A stretch of 64,000 nucleotides of DNA, from the NCBI RefSeq assembly GCF_015142735.1, contig NZ_JACSPN010000001.1, forward strand, positions 160,714 to 224,713, in the 5' to 3' direction. The position numbers and the translations under genes were made by a program. The DNA is from Oerskovia douganii. Lineage in GTDB: Bacteria; Actinomycetota; Actinomycetes; Actinomycetales; Cellulomonadaceae. This document shows positions 1-9,302 of this stretch, in pieces; position 1 is the first letter of the stretch; the number at the start of each line of letters is the position of its first letter. The notes below the pieces were generated by a model. The model saw only the letters and a list, made by a program, of their open reading frames with translations, did not search any database and had not been told where the DNA came from.

Positions 1-95
1 CTCGCGGACCGGGGCCGTCGTCGTGCCGGGCCCCGGGAGCGGGGACCGGGACCGCGCGGCGGCGCGCGGCCCTGGGGCCCGGTACGGACGAGCGA

Positions 96-130
96 AGCCC
101 GGTCGATCAAGGGGGGTGACCGACCGGGCT
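96..130 (+). terminator. Rho-independent-like hairpin upstream of the trpS leader
   Basis: The 10-base arm at 96-105 (agcccggtcg) pairs perfectly with 121-130 (cgaccgggct) around a 15-base loop. No T-run follows, as is usual in very GC-rich actinobacteria. It probably ends transcription of a gene left of the window. The rest of 1-319 is GC-rich and holds other short inverted repeats, but no convincing gene. Confidence 0.5.
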
Positions 131-319
131 CCGCGTCCGAGGGGCGGCGCGCGCAGCGCGCGCTCGCCGGTGGACGGGACTACGCGGACAACCCTCGGTC
201 CTGCGTGCGACCGTCCTCCGCTCACGCTACGCCTCCGATCCCAGGATTGTGCAATGCAGGACGGATGGTGTGCGACGCGGACGAGCGCGACGGCGGCCCG
301 ACCGGGGCGACGAGAGGCG

Positions 320-325
320 TAGCCT
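320..325 (+). promoter_or_regulatory. -10 element for a leaderless trpS leader transcript
   Basis: TAGCCT lies six bases before the ATG of the leader peptide, so the predicted transcription start falls on or next to that ATG. No clear -35 hexamer is visible. The same TANNNT-N6/7-start arrangement precedes several other genes in this window. Confidence 0.5.
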
Positions 326-331
326 GGACCC

Positions 332-373
332 ATGACAACGCGCAACTGGTGGTGGCTGCCCTCGCAGCCGTGA
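332..373 (+). CDS. trpS leader peptide with three consecutive Trp codons
   Basis: A 13-codon ORF reads MTTRNWWWLPSQP and stops at 371-373. The three adjacent TGG codons (347-355) are the signature of a ribosome-mediated attenuator: when charged tRNA-Trp is scarce the ribosome stalls there and changes folding of the downstream RNA. Hairpins at 382-413 and 415-443 fill the space to the trpS start at 467. Ribosome-mediated attenuation of an auxiliary, indolmycin-resistant trpS is known in Streptomyces coelicolor, so the family precedent is good. The ORF itself is read directly; its regulatory role is inferred. Confidence 0.85.
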   Translation: MTTRNWWWLPSQP

Positions 374-381
374 CCAGTCGT

Positions 382-443
382 GTCCCCGAGCTGCCCTCCG
401 TGCAGCCCGGGACGGCCCTCCGTCGCCTGCGGCGAGCGAGGGC
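382..443 (+). promoter_or_regulatory. Attenuator hairpins between trp leader peptide and trpS
   Basis: Two consecutive stems follow the leader stop codon. The first pairs gtccc (382-386) and gctgc (390-394) with gcagc (402-406) and gggac (409-413). The second, terminator-like, pairs gccctc (415-420) and tcgcc (423-427) with ggcga (431-435) and gagggc (438-443) around a TGC loop. There is no U-tract. Which alternative pairing acts as antiterminator cannot be settled without folding. Confidence 0.65.
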
Positions 444-466
444 GGCTCCTGAACCCAGGAGCACCC

Positions 467-1609
467 ATGACCCTCTCCACCGCGGCCCCCGTCGCAGCGA
501 CGACCCCCGCCCAGGTGACCCGCCCGCACGAGGCGGGCTCCGCCGTCGGGACCCTCGACGCGGCCCGGGCCCGCAGCCTCGCGGTCGAGGCCCGGATCGC
601 CACGGACCCCGCCGGCTTCCGCGTCCTGACGGGCGAGCGCCCGACGGGAGCGCTGCACATCGGGCACTACTTCGGGACCGTCGCCAACCGTGTGCGCCTC
701 CAGCAGGCGGGCGTCGAGATCTTCCTGGTCCTGGCCGACTACCAGGTCATCACCGACCGCGACGAGGCCGGAGACCTGCCCGCGACCGTGCGCGAGATCC
801 TGCTCGACTACCTGGCCGCGGGGATCGACGCCGACCGGACCACGGTCTTCACGCACAGCGCCGTCCCCGCGCTCAACCAGCTCCTGCTGCCGTTCCTGAG
901 CCTCGTGAGCGTCGCCGAGCTCGACCGCAACCCGACCGTCAAGGCCGAGACCGCGGCCACCGGCGGCCGGGCGATGAGCGGGCTCATGCTGACCTACCCC
1001 GTGCACCAGGCCGCCGACATCCTGTTCTGCCACGGCAACCTCGTGCCCGTCGGGCAGGACCAGCTGCCGCACCTCGAGATGACACGCACCGTCGCGCGGC
1101 GCTTCAACCAGCGGTACTCCGCCGCAGACCCCTACTTCCCCGAGCCCGACGCGCTGCTCGCACCCTCGCCCACGATCCTGGGGACGGACGGGACCAAGAT
1201 GAGCAAGAGCCGTGGGAACACCCTGCCGCTCGGAGCGAGCGAGGACGAGACGGCCCGGTGGGTCAAGCGGGCCAGGACCGACGCCCAGCGGGCCATCACC
1301 TACGAGCCCGAGACCCGCCCCGAGGTCGCGAACCTCCTGACGATCGCGTCGCTGTGCACAGGGAGCACGCCCGAGCAGGTCGCGGACGAGGTGGGCGGCG
1401 CGGGGGCCGGGCGGCTCAAGGCGCTCGTGACCGAGGCGCTCGTCGAGCACCTGCGGCCCGTCCGGGCCCGACGCGCGGCGCTCGCCGCCGACGACGGACC
1501 GGACGTGCTCGAGATCCTCGCGCGCGGCAACGCGCGGGCGAACGAGATCGCGGACCGCACGCTCGCCGACGTGCGCGAGCTCATGGGCATGGTCTACCGC
1601 CACGGGTGA
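467..1609 (+). CDS. trpS: Tryptophanyl-tRNA synthetase, auxiliary (TrpRS II-like) type
   Basis: Charges tRNA-Trp with tryptophan in the cytosol. This class I synthetase has the HIGH motif near residue 64 (GALHIGH) and KMSKS near residue 244. Its wording (RVLTGERPTGALHIGH, PVGQDQLPHLEMTR, and a C-terminal tail with RARRAAL and ADRTLADVRELM) resembles the second TrpRS of Deinococcus and the indolmycin-resistant auxiliary TrpRS of Streptomyces more than the housekeeping enzyme. The ATG at 467 is chosen because ccaggagcaccc precedes it; an upstream in-frame ATG at 380 would run through the attenuator. The length of 380 residues is slightly long because of about 40 N-terminal residues rich in Thr and Ala. 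It is probably expressed when tryptophan charging falls, by the leader at 332. Whether the genome has a second trpS cannot be seen here. Confidence 0.92.
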   Translation: MTLSTAAPVAATTPAQVTRPHEAGSAVGTLDAARARSLAVEARIATDPAGFRVLTGERPTGALHIGHYFGTVANRVRLQQAGVEIFLVLADYQVITDRDEAGDLPATVREILLDYLAAGIDADRTTVFTHSAVPALNQLLLPFLSLVSVAELDRNPTVKAETAATGGRAMSGLMLTYPVHQAADILFCHGNLVPVGQDQLPHLEMTRTVARRFNQRYSAADPYFPEPDALLAPSPTILGTDGTKMSKSRGNTLPLGASEDETARWVKRARTDAQRAITYEPETRPEVANLLTIASLCTGSTPEQVADEVGGAGAGRLKALVTEALVEHLRPVRARRAALAADDGPDVLEILARGNARANEIADRTLADVRELMGMVYRHG

Positions 1610-1615
1610 CGCGAA

Positions 1616-1654
1616 CGCCCGGCGAGGGTGACGTCGCGTCACCCTCGCCGGGCG
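1616..1654. terminator. Bidirectional terminator between trpS and pckG
   Basis: A perfect 18-bp stem (1616-1633 with 1637-1654) closes a 3-base loop just after the trpS stop and before the convergent pckG end. The symmetry lets it work for both genes. Confidence 0.8.
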
Positions 1655-1723
1655 CGGTGGGCCGTCGTCGGCGTGCGGGACCGACGGCGCCCCGTGGTCA
1701 CCCTCGGCGAGGAGGGCGACGGC

Positions 1724-3679
<1,956 letters not shown>

Positions 3680-3783
3680 GGTGGGTCTCCGGTCCTGGGC
3701 GGGTGTCGGTTCCGCCCGGTGGGCGTCGTGGTGCTGTTTCCACCATCGACCCGGAACTCAACGGTTTTCCACCCAGATTCCAG

Positions 3784-3815
3784 TCAAGAATCGCTGATCT
3801 TGACATAGGGTCAAG
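3784..3815. promoter_or_regulatory. Candidate RamB operator: stacked TCAAG/CTTGA half-sites
   Basis: Two overlapping inverted repeats lie directly before the regulator start: TCAAGA (3784-3789) with TCTTGA (3798-3803), and CTTGAC (3799-3804) with GTCAAG (3810-3815, 5-base gap). The region is AT-richer than its surroundings. It could serve autoregulation and control of the divergent pckG. No binding motif for this exact protein is known to me, so assignment is inference. Confidence 0.45.
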
Positions 3816-3817
3816 GA

Positions 3818-5311
3818 ATGGCAGTCGACGAAGACCGCAAGATCCCCACGACCCCTGAGGTCCCCACCCCGGCGAGCACCGACCTCATCACGCTCGGTCG
3901 CCGGATCCGGTACTTCCGGACCGGCCGCGGACTCACGCTCGACGCGCTCGGTGCGCAGGTGGGCACGACCGCGAGCCTGCTGTCGCTCATCGAGAACGGC
4001 AAGCGCGAACCCCGGCTCTCCCTGCTCCAGGCGCTCGCGGGCGCGCTCGACGTCCCGGTGACGGACCTGCTCGCGGACGAGCCGCCGTCGCGCCGCGCCG
4101 CGCTCGAGATCGAGCTGGACCGCGCCCAGCGCGGCCCCCTGTTCGCGACCCTCGGCCTGCCCACGGTCAAGGCCTCGCAGAAGCTGCCCATGCCCGTGCT
4201 CGAGAACCTGGTCGGCCTGCACGGCGAGCTCGCACGACGTGCGTCCGAGGCCATCGCGACGCCCGAGGAGGCGCGGCGCGCCAACACCGAGCTGCGCCTC
4301 GAGCGGCAGTCGCGCAACAACTACATCCCCGAGCTCGAGGAGCTGGCTGAGGAGATGACGCGCCGCGCGGGCTACACCTCGGGCGCCCTGACGCACCGCA
4401 CGGTCGCGCGCATGGCCGAGCAGCTCGGCTTCACGCTCCTCCACGTGGACGACCTGCCCCACTCGACCCGGACGGTCACGGACCTGCGCAACGGCCGCAT
4501 CTACCTCCCGCCTGCCTCGATCCCGGGCAGCCACGGCCTGCGCTCGCTCGGGCTCCAGGCGATCGCGCACCGCGTGCTGGGACACCAGCGCCCGACGTCG
4601 TACGCGAACTTCCTGCGCCAACGGGTCGAGATCACGTACTTCGCGGCGTGCTGCCTCATGCCGCAGTCCGCGGCCGTCGAGTTCCTCGAGCAGCGCAAGA
4701 AGGAGAAGGACCTCGCGGTCGAGGACTTCCGCGACGCGTTCGGCGTCTCGCACGAGGCCGCGTCCCAACGGTTCACGAACCTCGCGACGTCGCGACTGGG
4801 CATCCCGGTGCACTTCATGCGCGTGGGCGACGACGGCGCGCTGTACCGCGGGTACGCCAACGACGGGCTGCCGTTCCCCGCCGACGTGACGGGGGCGATC
4901 GAGGGGCAGCTCGTGTGCCGCCGGTGGGCTGCGCGCGAGGCGTTCGCGCGCCGCGACCGCGCGACCGAGTCCTACCAGTACACGGACACCCCCGCGGGCA
5001 CGTTCTGGTGCAGCACCCAGACGGGCACGACGACGACGGGCGAGTTCTCGATCACCGTCGGCGTCCCGTTCTCCTCGGCCAAGTGGTTCCGGGGGCGCGA
5101 GACGACCGCGCGGCGGGCCTCGACGTGCCCCGACGAGGCCTGCTGCCGGCGACCGGCAGCCCAGCTCGCGCGCCACTGGGAGGAGGTCGCGTGGCCCAGC
5201 GCTCGCATGCACCAGTACGTGCTGTCCGCGCTGCCGTCCGGGGCGTTCCCCGGCGTCGACGCCTCGGAGGTCTACGCGTTCCTCGAGAAGCACGCCCCGC
5301 GCGACGACTGA
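3818..5311 (+). CDS. ramB: RamB-like XRE-family regulator with IrrE-like domain
   Basis: Residues about 25-80 form an XRE-type helix-turn-helix (LGRRIRYFRTGRGLTLDALG, then LLSLIENGKREP). A central segment around residues 190-310 corresponds to the ImmA/IrrE-like region of the short-chain-fatty-acid/RamB regulator family, followed by the Cys-containing C-terminal domain (Cys near 400, 447 and 452-453). The HEXXH metallopeptidase motif is not intact: the matching position reads AIAHRVLGH, so peptidase activity is doubtful. Length of 497 residues is within the family range. In corynebacteria and mycobacteria RamB represses glyoxylate and acetate genes. Divergence from pckG suggests control of gluconeogenesis here. 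Starts at ATG 3818, immediately after the inverted repeats. Confidence 0.85.
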   Translation: MAVDEDRKIPTTPEVPTPASTDLITLGRRIRYFRTGRGLTLDALGAQVGTTASLLSLIENGKREPRLSLLQALAGALDVPVTDLLADEPPSRRAALEIELDRAQRGPLFATLGLPTVKASQKLPMPVLENLVGLHGELARRASEAIATPEEARRANTELRLERQSRNNYIPELEELAEEMTRRAGYTSGALTHRTVARMAEQLGFTLLHVDDLPHSTRTVTDLRNGRIYLPPASIPGSHGLRSLGLQAIAHRVLGHQRPTSYANFLRQRVEITYFAACCLMPQSAAVEFLEQRKKEKDLAVEDFRDAFGVSHEAASQRFTNLATSRLGIPVHFMRVGDDGALYRGYANDGLPFPADVTGAIEGQLVCRRWAAREAFARRDRATESYQYTDTPAGTFWCSTQTGTTTTGEFSITVGVPFSSAKWFRGRETTARRASTCPDEACCRRPAAQLARHWEEVAWPSARMHQYVLSALPSGAFPGVDASEVYAFLEKHAPRDD

Positions 5312-5338
5312 CCCGGCGTCTGCCGCCGGGCAGGCGCG

Positions 5339-5400
5339 TCAGGGGACCCGGGGTACGGGACCCGGGACCCGGGGTACGGGACCCGGGACCCGGGGGGACG
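5339..5400. repeat. 21-bp GC tandem repeat, about 2.5 copies
   Basis: The 21-base unit acccggggtacgggacccggg occurs at 5346-5366 and 5367-5387, followed by a partial third copy. It lies between the ends of the convergent genes ramB and 5434-6564. The unit is self-complementary enough to form hairpins, so it may double as a terminator. Confidence 0.7.
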
Positions 5401-5433
5401 GGCCCCGGGCCGGCCGGGCGGAGGCCGGGCGGC

Positions 5434-6564
5434 TCAGGCCATGGCGTCGGCGACCGCGCCGACCGCGCCGACCGCGGTGTCGCGCGAGGCCTCGGCGGCG
5501 TCGGCCGCTCGTGCGAGGTCGGCGATCTGCCCGAGCACCTCGGTCGTCTCGACCTGGACGCGCAGCTCGATGCGGTCGAGGCCGATGGCCGCGGCGTCGG
5601 CCGCCGAGCCGAGCAGCGCACGCAGGTCGGCGACCGCGGCGGACGCGGCGTCGACCGTGGTCGCCCGCTCGGCCCGGGCCGTCACGAGGCCGAGGCTCAG
5701 GCCGAGGTCCTCGGCCACGTCGGACCGGGCCGTCAGGAGGGTGGACGCGGCGCGGGCCAGCGCGCCGACGCGCTGCCCGAGGTCCCGGGCCGACAGGCGG
5801 GCGGACGCGAGATCCGTCGCGCGGTCGTCCAGCTCGCGGGCGACGAGGGCGCAGGACGCGTCGCGCAGGTCCTCGACGTAGGTGCGGTGGCCGCCGCCCT
5901 CGACGAGGACGCGCTGGGTGCGGTCGAGGGCCCAGGTCGGGTCGCGGTCCGCGGCGTGCAGGAAACGGTCCAGGTCGACGGCGTCGAGGGCCTCGTCGTC
6001 CTCCCCGGCCAGCCATCGTCCGACGCGGGCGAGGTCGTCGGGGCGGTCGACGTCGAGCCCCACCGTCGCCAGGACGTCGAGCCAGGTGCCGGTCGTCGGG
6101 TCGTACAGCGGGACGAGGTGCTCGTCGGAGGGGCCGAGGGGCCGCACGTGCCGGCCGCGGTGCGGGTCGTGCAGGAGCACCCACCGTTCGCCGTCGATGA
6201 CCACGGGACCGGACTCGGTCATCTCGAGCACGACGCGGGTGGCCCACTCGTCGTAGGTCTCGCCCCAGGTCCGGCCCGTCGTCGGGTCGTGCAGGGTGCT
6301 CGGCGACCGGAGTCGTGCGGGCAGCCACAGGAGGGGGTGCCACAGGGCCGCCGGCCGCAGCCCGGGCCAACGGCGGTGCCCCGCGGGCACGGTCCACGGC
6401 ATCGGCAGGGGGCTGGCGGTCAACGGCGAGAGCAGGAGCTCGCCGTCGTGCAGCCCCGTGAAGGCGCGCCACAGGTGCAGCCGCCCCATCGTGTCGAGCG
6501 CCGATGCGGGCAGGAGGAGATGCTCCCCCGGCCCGACGTCGAGCGCTCGGCGCCTGTGCTCCAC
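5434..6564 (-). CDS. Protein of unknown function, 376 residues
   Basis: I do not recognise a family. Codon use is typical of the genome (strong G/C third positions), so this looks like a real gene. The start ATG at 6564 is preceded by gaggagaggacgaac. The N-terminal half (1-200) is Trp- and Pro-containing and looks globular, with two similar short motifs, LHDPTTGRTW and LYDPTTGTW. The C-terminal 170 residues are Ala-rich and predicted mostly helical with heptad-like hydrophobics. No signal peptide, membrane segment or metal-binding motif is evident. It is convergent with ramB and divergent from the unknown gene at 6731, with which it may form a functional pair. Confidence 0.7.
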   Translation of the reverse strand: MEHRRRALDVGPGEHLLLPASALDTMGRLHLWRAFTGLHDGELLLSPLTASPLPMPWTVPAGHRRWPGLRPAALWHPLLWLPARLRSPSTLHDPTTGRTWGETYDEWATRVVLEMTESGPVVIDGERWVLLHDPHRGRHVRPLGPSDEHLVPLYDPTTGTWLDVLATVGLDVDRPDDLARVGRWLAGEDDEALDAVDLDRFLHAADRDPTWALDRTQRVLVEGGGHRTYVEDLRDASCALVARELDDRATDLASARLSARDLGQRVGALARAASTLLTARSDVAEDLGLSLGLVTARAERATTVDAASAAVADLRALLGSAADAAAIGLDRIELRVQVETTEVLGQIADLARAADAAEASRDTAVGAVGAVADAMA

Positions 6565-6658
6565 GTTCGTCCTCTCCTCGCCTACGGTCTCGGGTCGCCT
6601 ATGCCGCGGCAGCGTGCGGCAGCCTGCGCGGTGCGAGGTCCGGGCCCGCTGGGGCGAG

Positions 6659-6674
6659 TGTGGTGCAGATCACA
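6659..6674. promoter_or_regulatory. CRP/GlxR-type binding site
   Basis: TGTGGTGCAGATCACA matches the TGTGA-N6-TCACA consensus of cAMP-receptor-type regulators at 9 of 10 defined positions. It lies 56 bases before the ATG at 6731 and in the divergent region with the gene starting at 6564, so it could regulate either. A second partial element, gtgatcac, is at 6705-6712. Confidence 0.55.
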
Positions 6675-6730
6675 TCACCAGGGGGGCGCCGAAGCCCGAA
6701 TTCCGTGATCACGCCGCACACACACCTGCC

Positions 6731-8002
6731 ATGCAGACCATCACCGTCACCGCCGACGCCGACGCCGACGCCGCCGCCGTCCGTCCGAACGTCCACGACC
6801 GCGCGAGCGACGAGCTGGACCGCACCACGACCGAGGTCGCCCGGAGGGTGCGCTCCGGCGACCTCGCCGAGCGCGAGGCACGCATGATCGTCTTCGAGGC
6901 GGTCTTCCGCACGGGGATCGTCCCCTCGGAGACCATGCGCTACTGCTACCGCCACAGCATCGCCCGCTTCCTCCACGACGACATGGTCGACGCAGCCGTG
7001 GACTTCTACACCCGCAAGATCCTCGACCTGCCGAGCGTCGACGGAGCCGAGGGCGACTCCACCGGGCGCAACGGCACGAAGTTCTTCGACCTCGAGGTCT
7101 TCGCCGGGGGTGCGAGCGCGGCCGGATCCATCCGCCAGGCGCTCGGCGACTACACGCTCATGCACCGGACCCTGCTGCGCAGCGTCCGGGCCGCACGCAA
7201 GATCGGCCAGATCGTCTCGACCGACTTCCTCGAAGGCACGATCGACAGCGAGGGGCGACTCGCCGGGCTCGTGCACGAGCTCCCGGTCGTCCCCGACCTG
7301 GCCGGCCAGGTGCTCGACGCGGGGCGCGACGAGGAGCTCGACCGTCTCTGCGCCGCGCACGAGAGCGCCGCCACCCGCCAGCGTGGCGTCCTGCGCACCC
7401 ACGTCGACGCCGCCGCGATCCGCGACGCGTTCGCGCTCCCCACGCTCGAGCGTCCCCTGGACCCGGACGTCCGCGCCCGCATGCTCGCCTGGGTCGAGGA
7501 GGACGAGAGCCTCGCGCTGCGCTCGGTCCTGGCCCTCACGGACAGCCCGCTGGACCCGCGTGTCGCGACCCTCGGTGAGTTGTGGGCGACGTACGAGGAC
7601 GAGCACGTCGAGACCGTCGCCACGCACGAGTACGGACGCAAGATCGCGCACCTCCTCGTCCGTGACGTCCTGGCCGACCGGGCCCGCCCCGGCCGACCGG
7701 CGCTGTCCCGCACGCGCGTCGCGGTCAAGCAGGCCGTCGCCACGTGCGGCGTCGACGCGACCTGGGTCACCGAGCTCACCGCGGTGTTCGTCGAGCACGA
7801 GCACGAGGCGCGCTCCGCGTGGGACCCGGACCGGGGGACCGGCGAGTCCACGCGCGACACCGACCGGTACCTGGACGCCCTCGCGGCCGCGGCCGCGCTG
7901 CCGGGCGCGCCCTTCGGCTCGACGGACGTCGAGGTGCGCTCCACCCTGGCGGACATCGTCTCCGCGGCCCGCCAGGTCGTGCGGGTCGCCGAGGCGGGCT
8001 AG
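6731..8002 (+). CDS. Protein of unknown function, 423 residues
   Basis: No family recognised. The sequence is soluble, charged and largely helical; after a short Asp/Ala-rich tract (residues 10-16) it has a compact region around residues 35-190 with many Arg, Asp and Tyr residues, including MRYCYRHSIARFLHDDMV. Codon use is normal for the genome. The ATG at 6731 is chosen over an upstream in-frame ATG at 6296 because the latter would run through the neighbour and the CRP-like site; no strong ribosome site is seen. Its 3' end abuts the truncated proline iminopeptidase on the other strand, so this gene probably arrived with, or caused, that truncation. Confidence 0.7.
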   Translation: MQTITVTADADADAAAVRPNVHDRASDELDRTTTEVARRVRSGDLAEREARMIVFEAVFRTGIVPSETMRYCYRHSIARFLHDDMVDAAVDFYTRKILDLPSVDGAEGDSTGRNGTKFFDLEVFAGGASAAGSIRQALGDYTLMHRTLLRSVRAARKIGQIVSTDFLEGTIDSEGRLAGLVHELPVVPDLAGQVLDAGRDEELDRLCAAHESAATRQRGVLRTHVDAAAIRDAFALPTLERPLDPDVRARMLAWVEEDESLALRSVLALTDSPLDPRVATLGELWATYEDEHVETVATHEYGRKIAHLLVRDVLADRARPGRPALSRTRVAVKQAVATCGVDATWVTELTAVFVEHEHEARSAWDPDRGTGESTRDTDRYLDALAAAAALPGAPFGSTDVEVRSTLADIVSAARQVVRVAEAG

Positions 8003-8014
8003 CGCTCCCGCGCC

Positions 8015-8033
8015 CCGGCCGCACGACGGCCGG
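8015..8033 (+). terminator. Hairpin after the unknown gene ending at 8002
   Basis: A 7-bp stem (8015-8021 with 8027-8033) and 5-base loop follow the stop codon closely. It lies at the boundary where the remnant of the iminopeptidase begins. Confidence 0.45.
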
Positions 8034-8035
8034 CG

Positions 8036-8701
8036 ACGCGCGATCCGGTCGGCGATGCGCGCGAGGCGCGCGACGTCGTCGGGGAAGCGTGCCGCGAAGC
8101 GCGCGTTCTTCGCGGCCGTGCGCGGGTAGGTGCGACGGTAGACCTCGGTCGCGTCGGCCTCGAGGCCCGCGAGCCCGCCCGTGACGTAGCAGGCGGTGAG
8201 CCCTTCCGGGGCGTGCGAGAGGTACGTGAGCGTGAGGAAGCCGCCGTAGCTCTGCCCGAGCGTGGCCCAGCGGCGCCCGCCGAACAGGGTGCGCCGCAGG
8301 TGCTCGGCGTCGGCGACGATCGAGTCCGCGCGGAAGTGCGCGAGGTACTCGGCCTGCGCGACCGCGTCGCCGAGCGCGGCCAGGTGGTGTCCGCGCACGG
8401 CCGAGCTGCGACCCGTCCCGCGCTGGTCGAGCAGGATCACGCGGTGCGTCGCGAGCAGGGTGCCCACCCAGCCGTCCGGTCCCGTGGGGCGCGGGCCCTT
8501 GCCGCCCGGGCCGCCCTGGAGGAACACGAGCAGCGGGAGGTCCTCGTGCCGTCGGACCGGGTCGACGAGCTCGCGGGCGAAGACCGTGATCCGTCGCGGG
8601 TCGGTCTCGTCGAACCAGTCGAGGGGGACCTCGACCGCGTGGTCCGTGACGTGGATGCCGGGGAGGGTGTACGCGGTCCGGTGCGCGGGGCTGGTGGTCA
8701 C
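8036..8701 (-). pseudogene. pip: Truncated proline iminopeptidase (peptidase S33), N-terminal half only
   Basis: Starting at the GTG at 8701, with ggctggaggcc as ribosome site, the frame encodes a clear alpha/beta-hydrolase of the prolyl aminopeptidase family: oxyanion region FLQGGPGGKG near residue 62, DQRGTGRS, and the nucleophile elbow GQSYGG. Similarity stops after roughly 222 residues at RFPDDVARLARIADRIA near 8040. An intact enzyme has about 420 residues and would carry the catalytic Asp and His in the missing half. The frame stays open beyond this point to 6599 only as antisense of the gene at 6731-8002, so the extension is not real protein homology. The remnant is very probably non-functional. 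Confidence 0.8.
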
Positions 8702-8759
8702 GGCCTCCAGCCTACGGGGGCACCAGGGAGCCGCGTGCGTTGCCTTGGGTCGTTCGTTG

Positions 8760-8790
8760 TTTTGACTCAATCAAAAGAAGGCCGTAGGGT
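8760..8790 (+). promoter_or_regulatory. Promoter and inverted-repeat operator of the Fur-family gene
   Basis: TTGACT (8762-8767) and TAGGGT (8785-8790) are separated by 17 bases, a near-ideal sigma-70 promoter. The predicted start site is at about 8797, one base before the ATG. The perfect inverted repeat TTTTGA (8760-8765) / TCAAAA (8771-8776) covers the -35 element, which suggests repression, most simply by the Fur protein itself. Confidence 0.75.
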
Positions 8791-8797
8791 CGTAGCC

Positions 8798-9262
8798 ATG
8801 GACACGACCGGGGGACCGCGCAGCGCCACCGACCGGGCCGGAGACCTCCGCGCCCGAGGGCTGCGTGCGACGGCAGGCCGCGTCGCGGTGCTCGCCTACA
8901 TCGACGAGCACCCGCACGTGACCGCCTCCGACGTCTTCCGGGCGCTCCGCGAGGAGCTGCCGTCGACGTCGCCCCAGGCCGTCCACAACATCCTGCAGGA
9001 CCTGCACCAGCGGGACCTGCTCCGCCGGACGGACCTGTCCGACTCCGGCGGTGCGCGGTACGAGACCCGCACGGGCGACAACCACCACCACGTGCAGTGC
9101 GTGGTGTGCGGCCGCGTCGAGGACGTCGACTGCGTGGTGGGGCACGCGCCCTGCCTCGTGCCGTCGGACAGCCACGACATGCGCGTCTTCGTGACCGACG
9201 TGACCTTCCGCGGGATCTGTCGATCCTGCGAGCAGACGGAACCGGCCCGCGCCGCGGACTGA
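8798..9262 (+). CDS. Fur-family metal/peroxide-responsive repressor (FurA/CatR-like)
   Basis: A 154-residue Fur-family protein. The winged-helix region (residues about 15-85) includes VTASDVFRALREE and SPQAVHNILQDL. The dimerisation/metal domain has HHHVQC followed by CGRVEDVDC, and the C-terminal CRSC pair typical of structural zinc. The wording is closest to actinobacterial FurA/CatR, which sense peroxide with iron and usually repress katG. There is no katG next to it here. It is likely autoregulated through the inverted repeat over its -35 box. Metal specificity (Fe, Mn, Zn) cannot be decided from sequence alone. Confidence 0.88.
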   Translation: MDTTGGPRSATDRAGDLRARGLRATAGRVAVLAYIDEHPHVTASDVFRALREELPSTSPQAVHNILQDLHQRDLLRRTDLSDSGGARYETRTGDNHHHVQCVVCGRVEDVDCVVGHAPCLVPSDSHDMRVFVTDVTFRGICRSCEQTEPARAAD

Positions 9263-9302
9263 CGCGCGCCACCGGCTCCACATCTCCACCGAGAGGAACA
9301 CC

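Noticed and set aside
227..1642. Long minus-strand reading frame across trpS
   Set aside because: High-GC genes leave antisense frames open. The translation is Arg/Gly/Val-rich with no family, while the plus strand encodes an obvious synthetase.
5339..5433. CRISPR array
   Set aside because: The repeats are contiguous with no spacers and there are no cas genes nearby.
6599..8035. Continuation of the iminopeptidase frame to 6599 as a 700-residue protein
   Set aside because: After about 222 residues the sequence is antisense to the gene at 6731-8002 and loses all iminopeptidase similarity.
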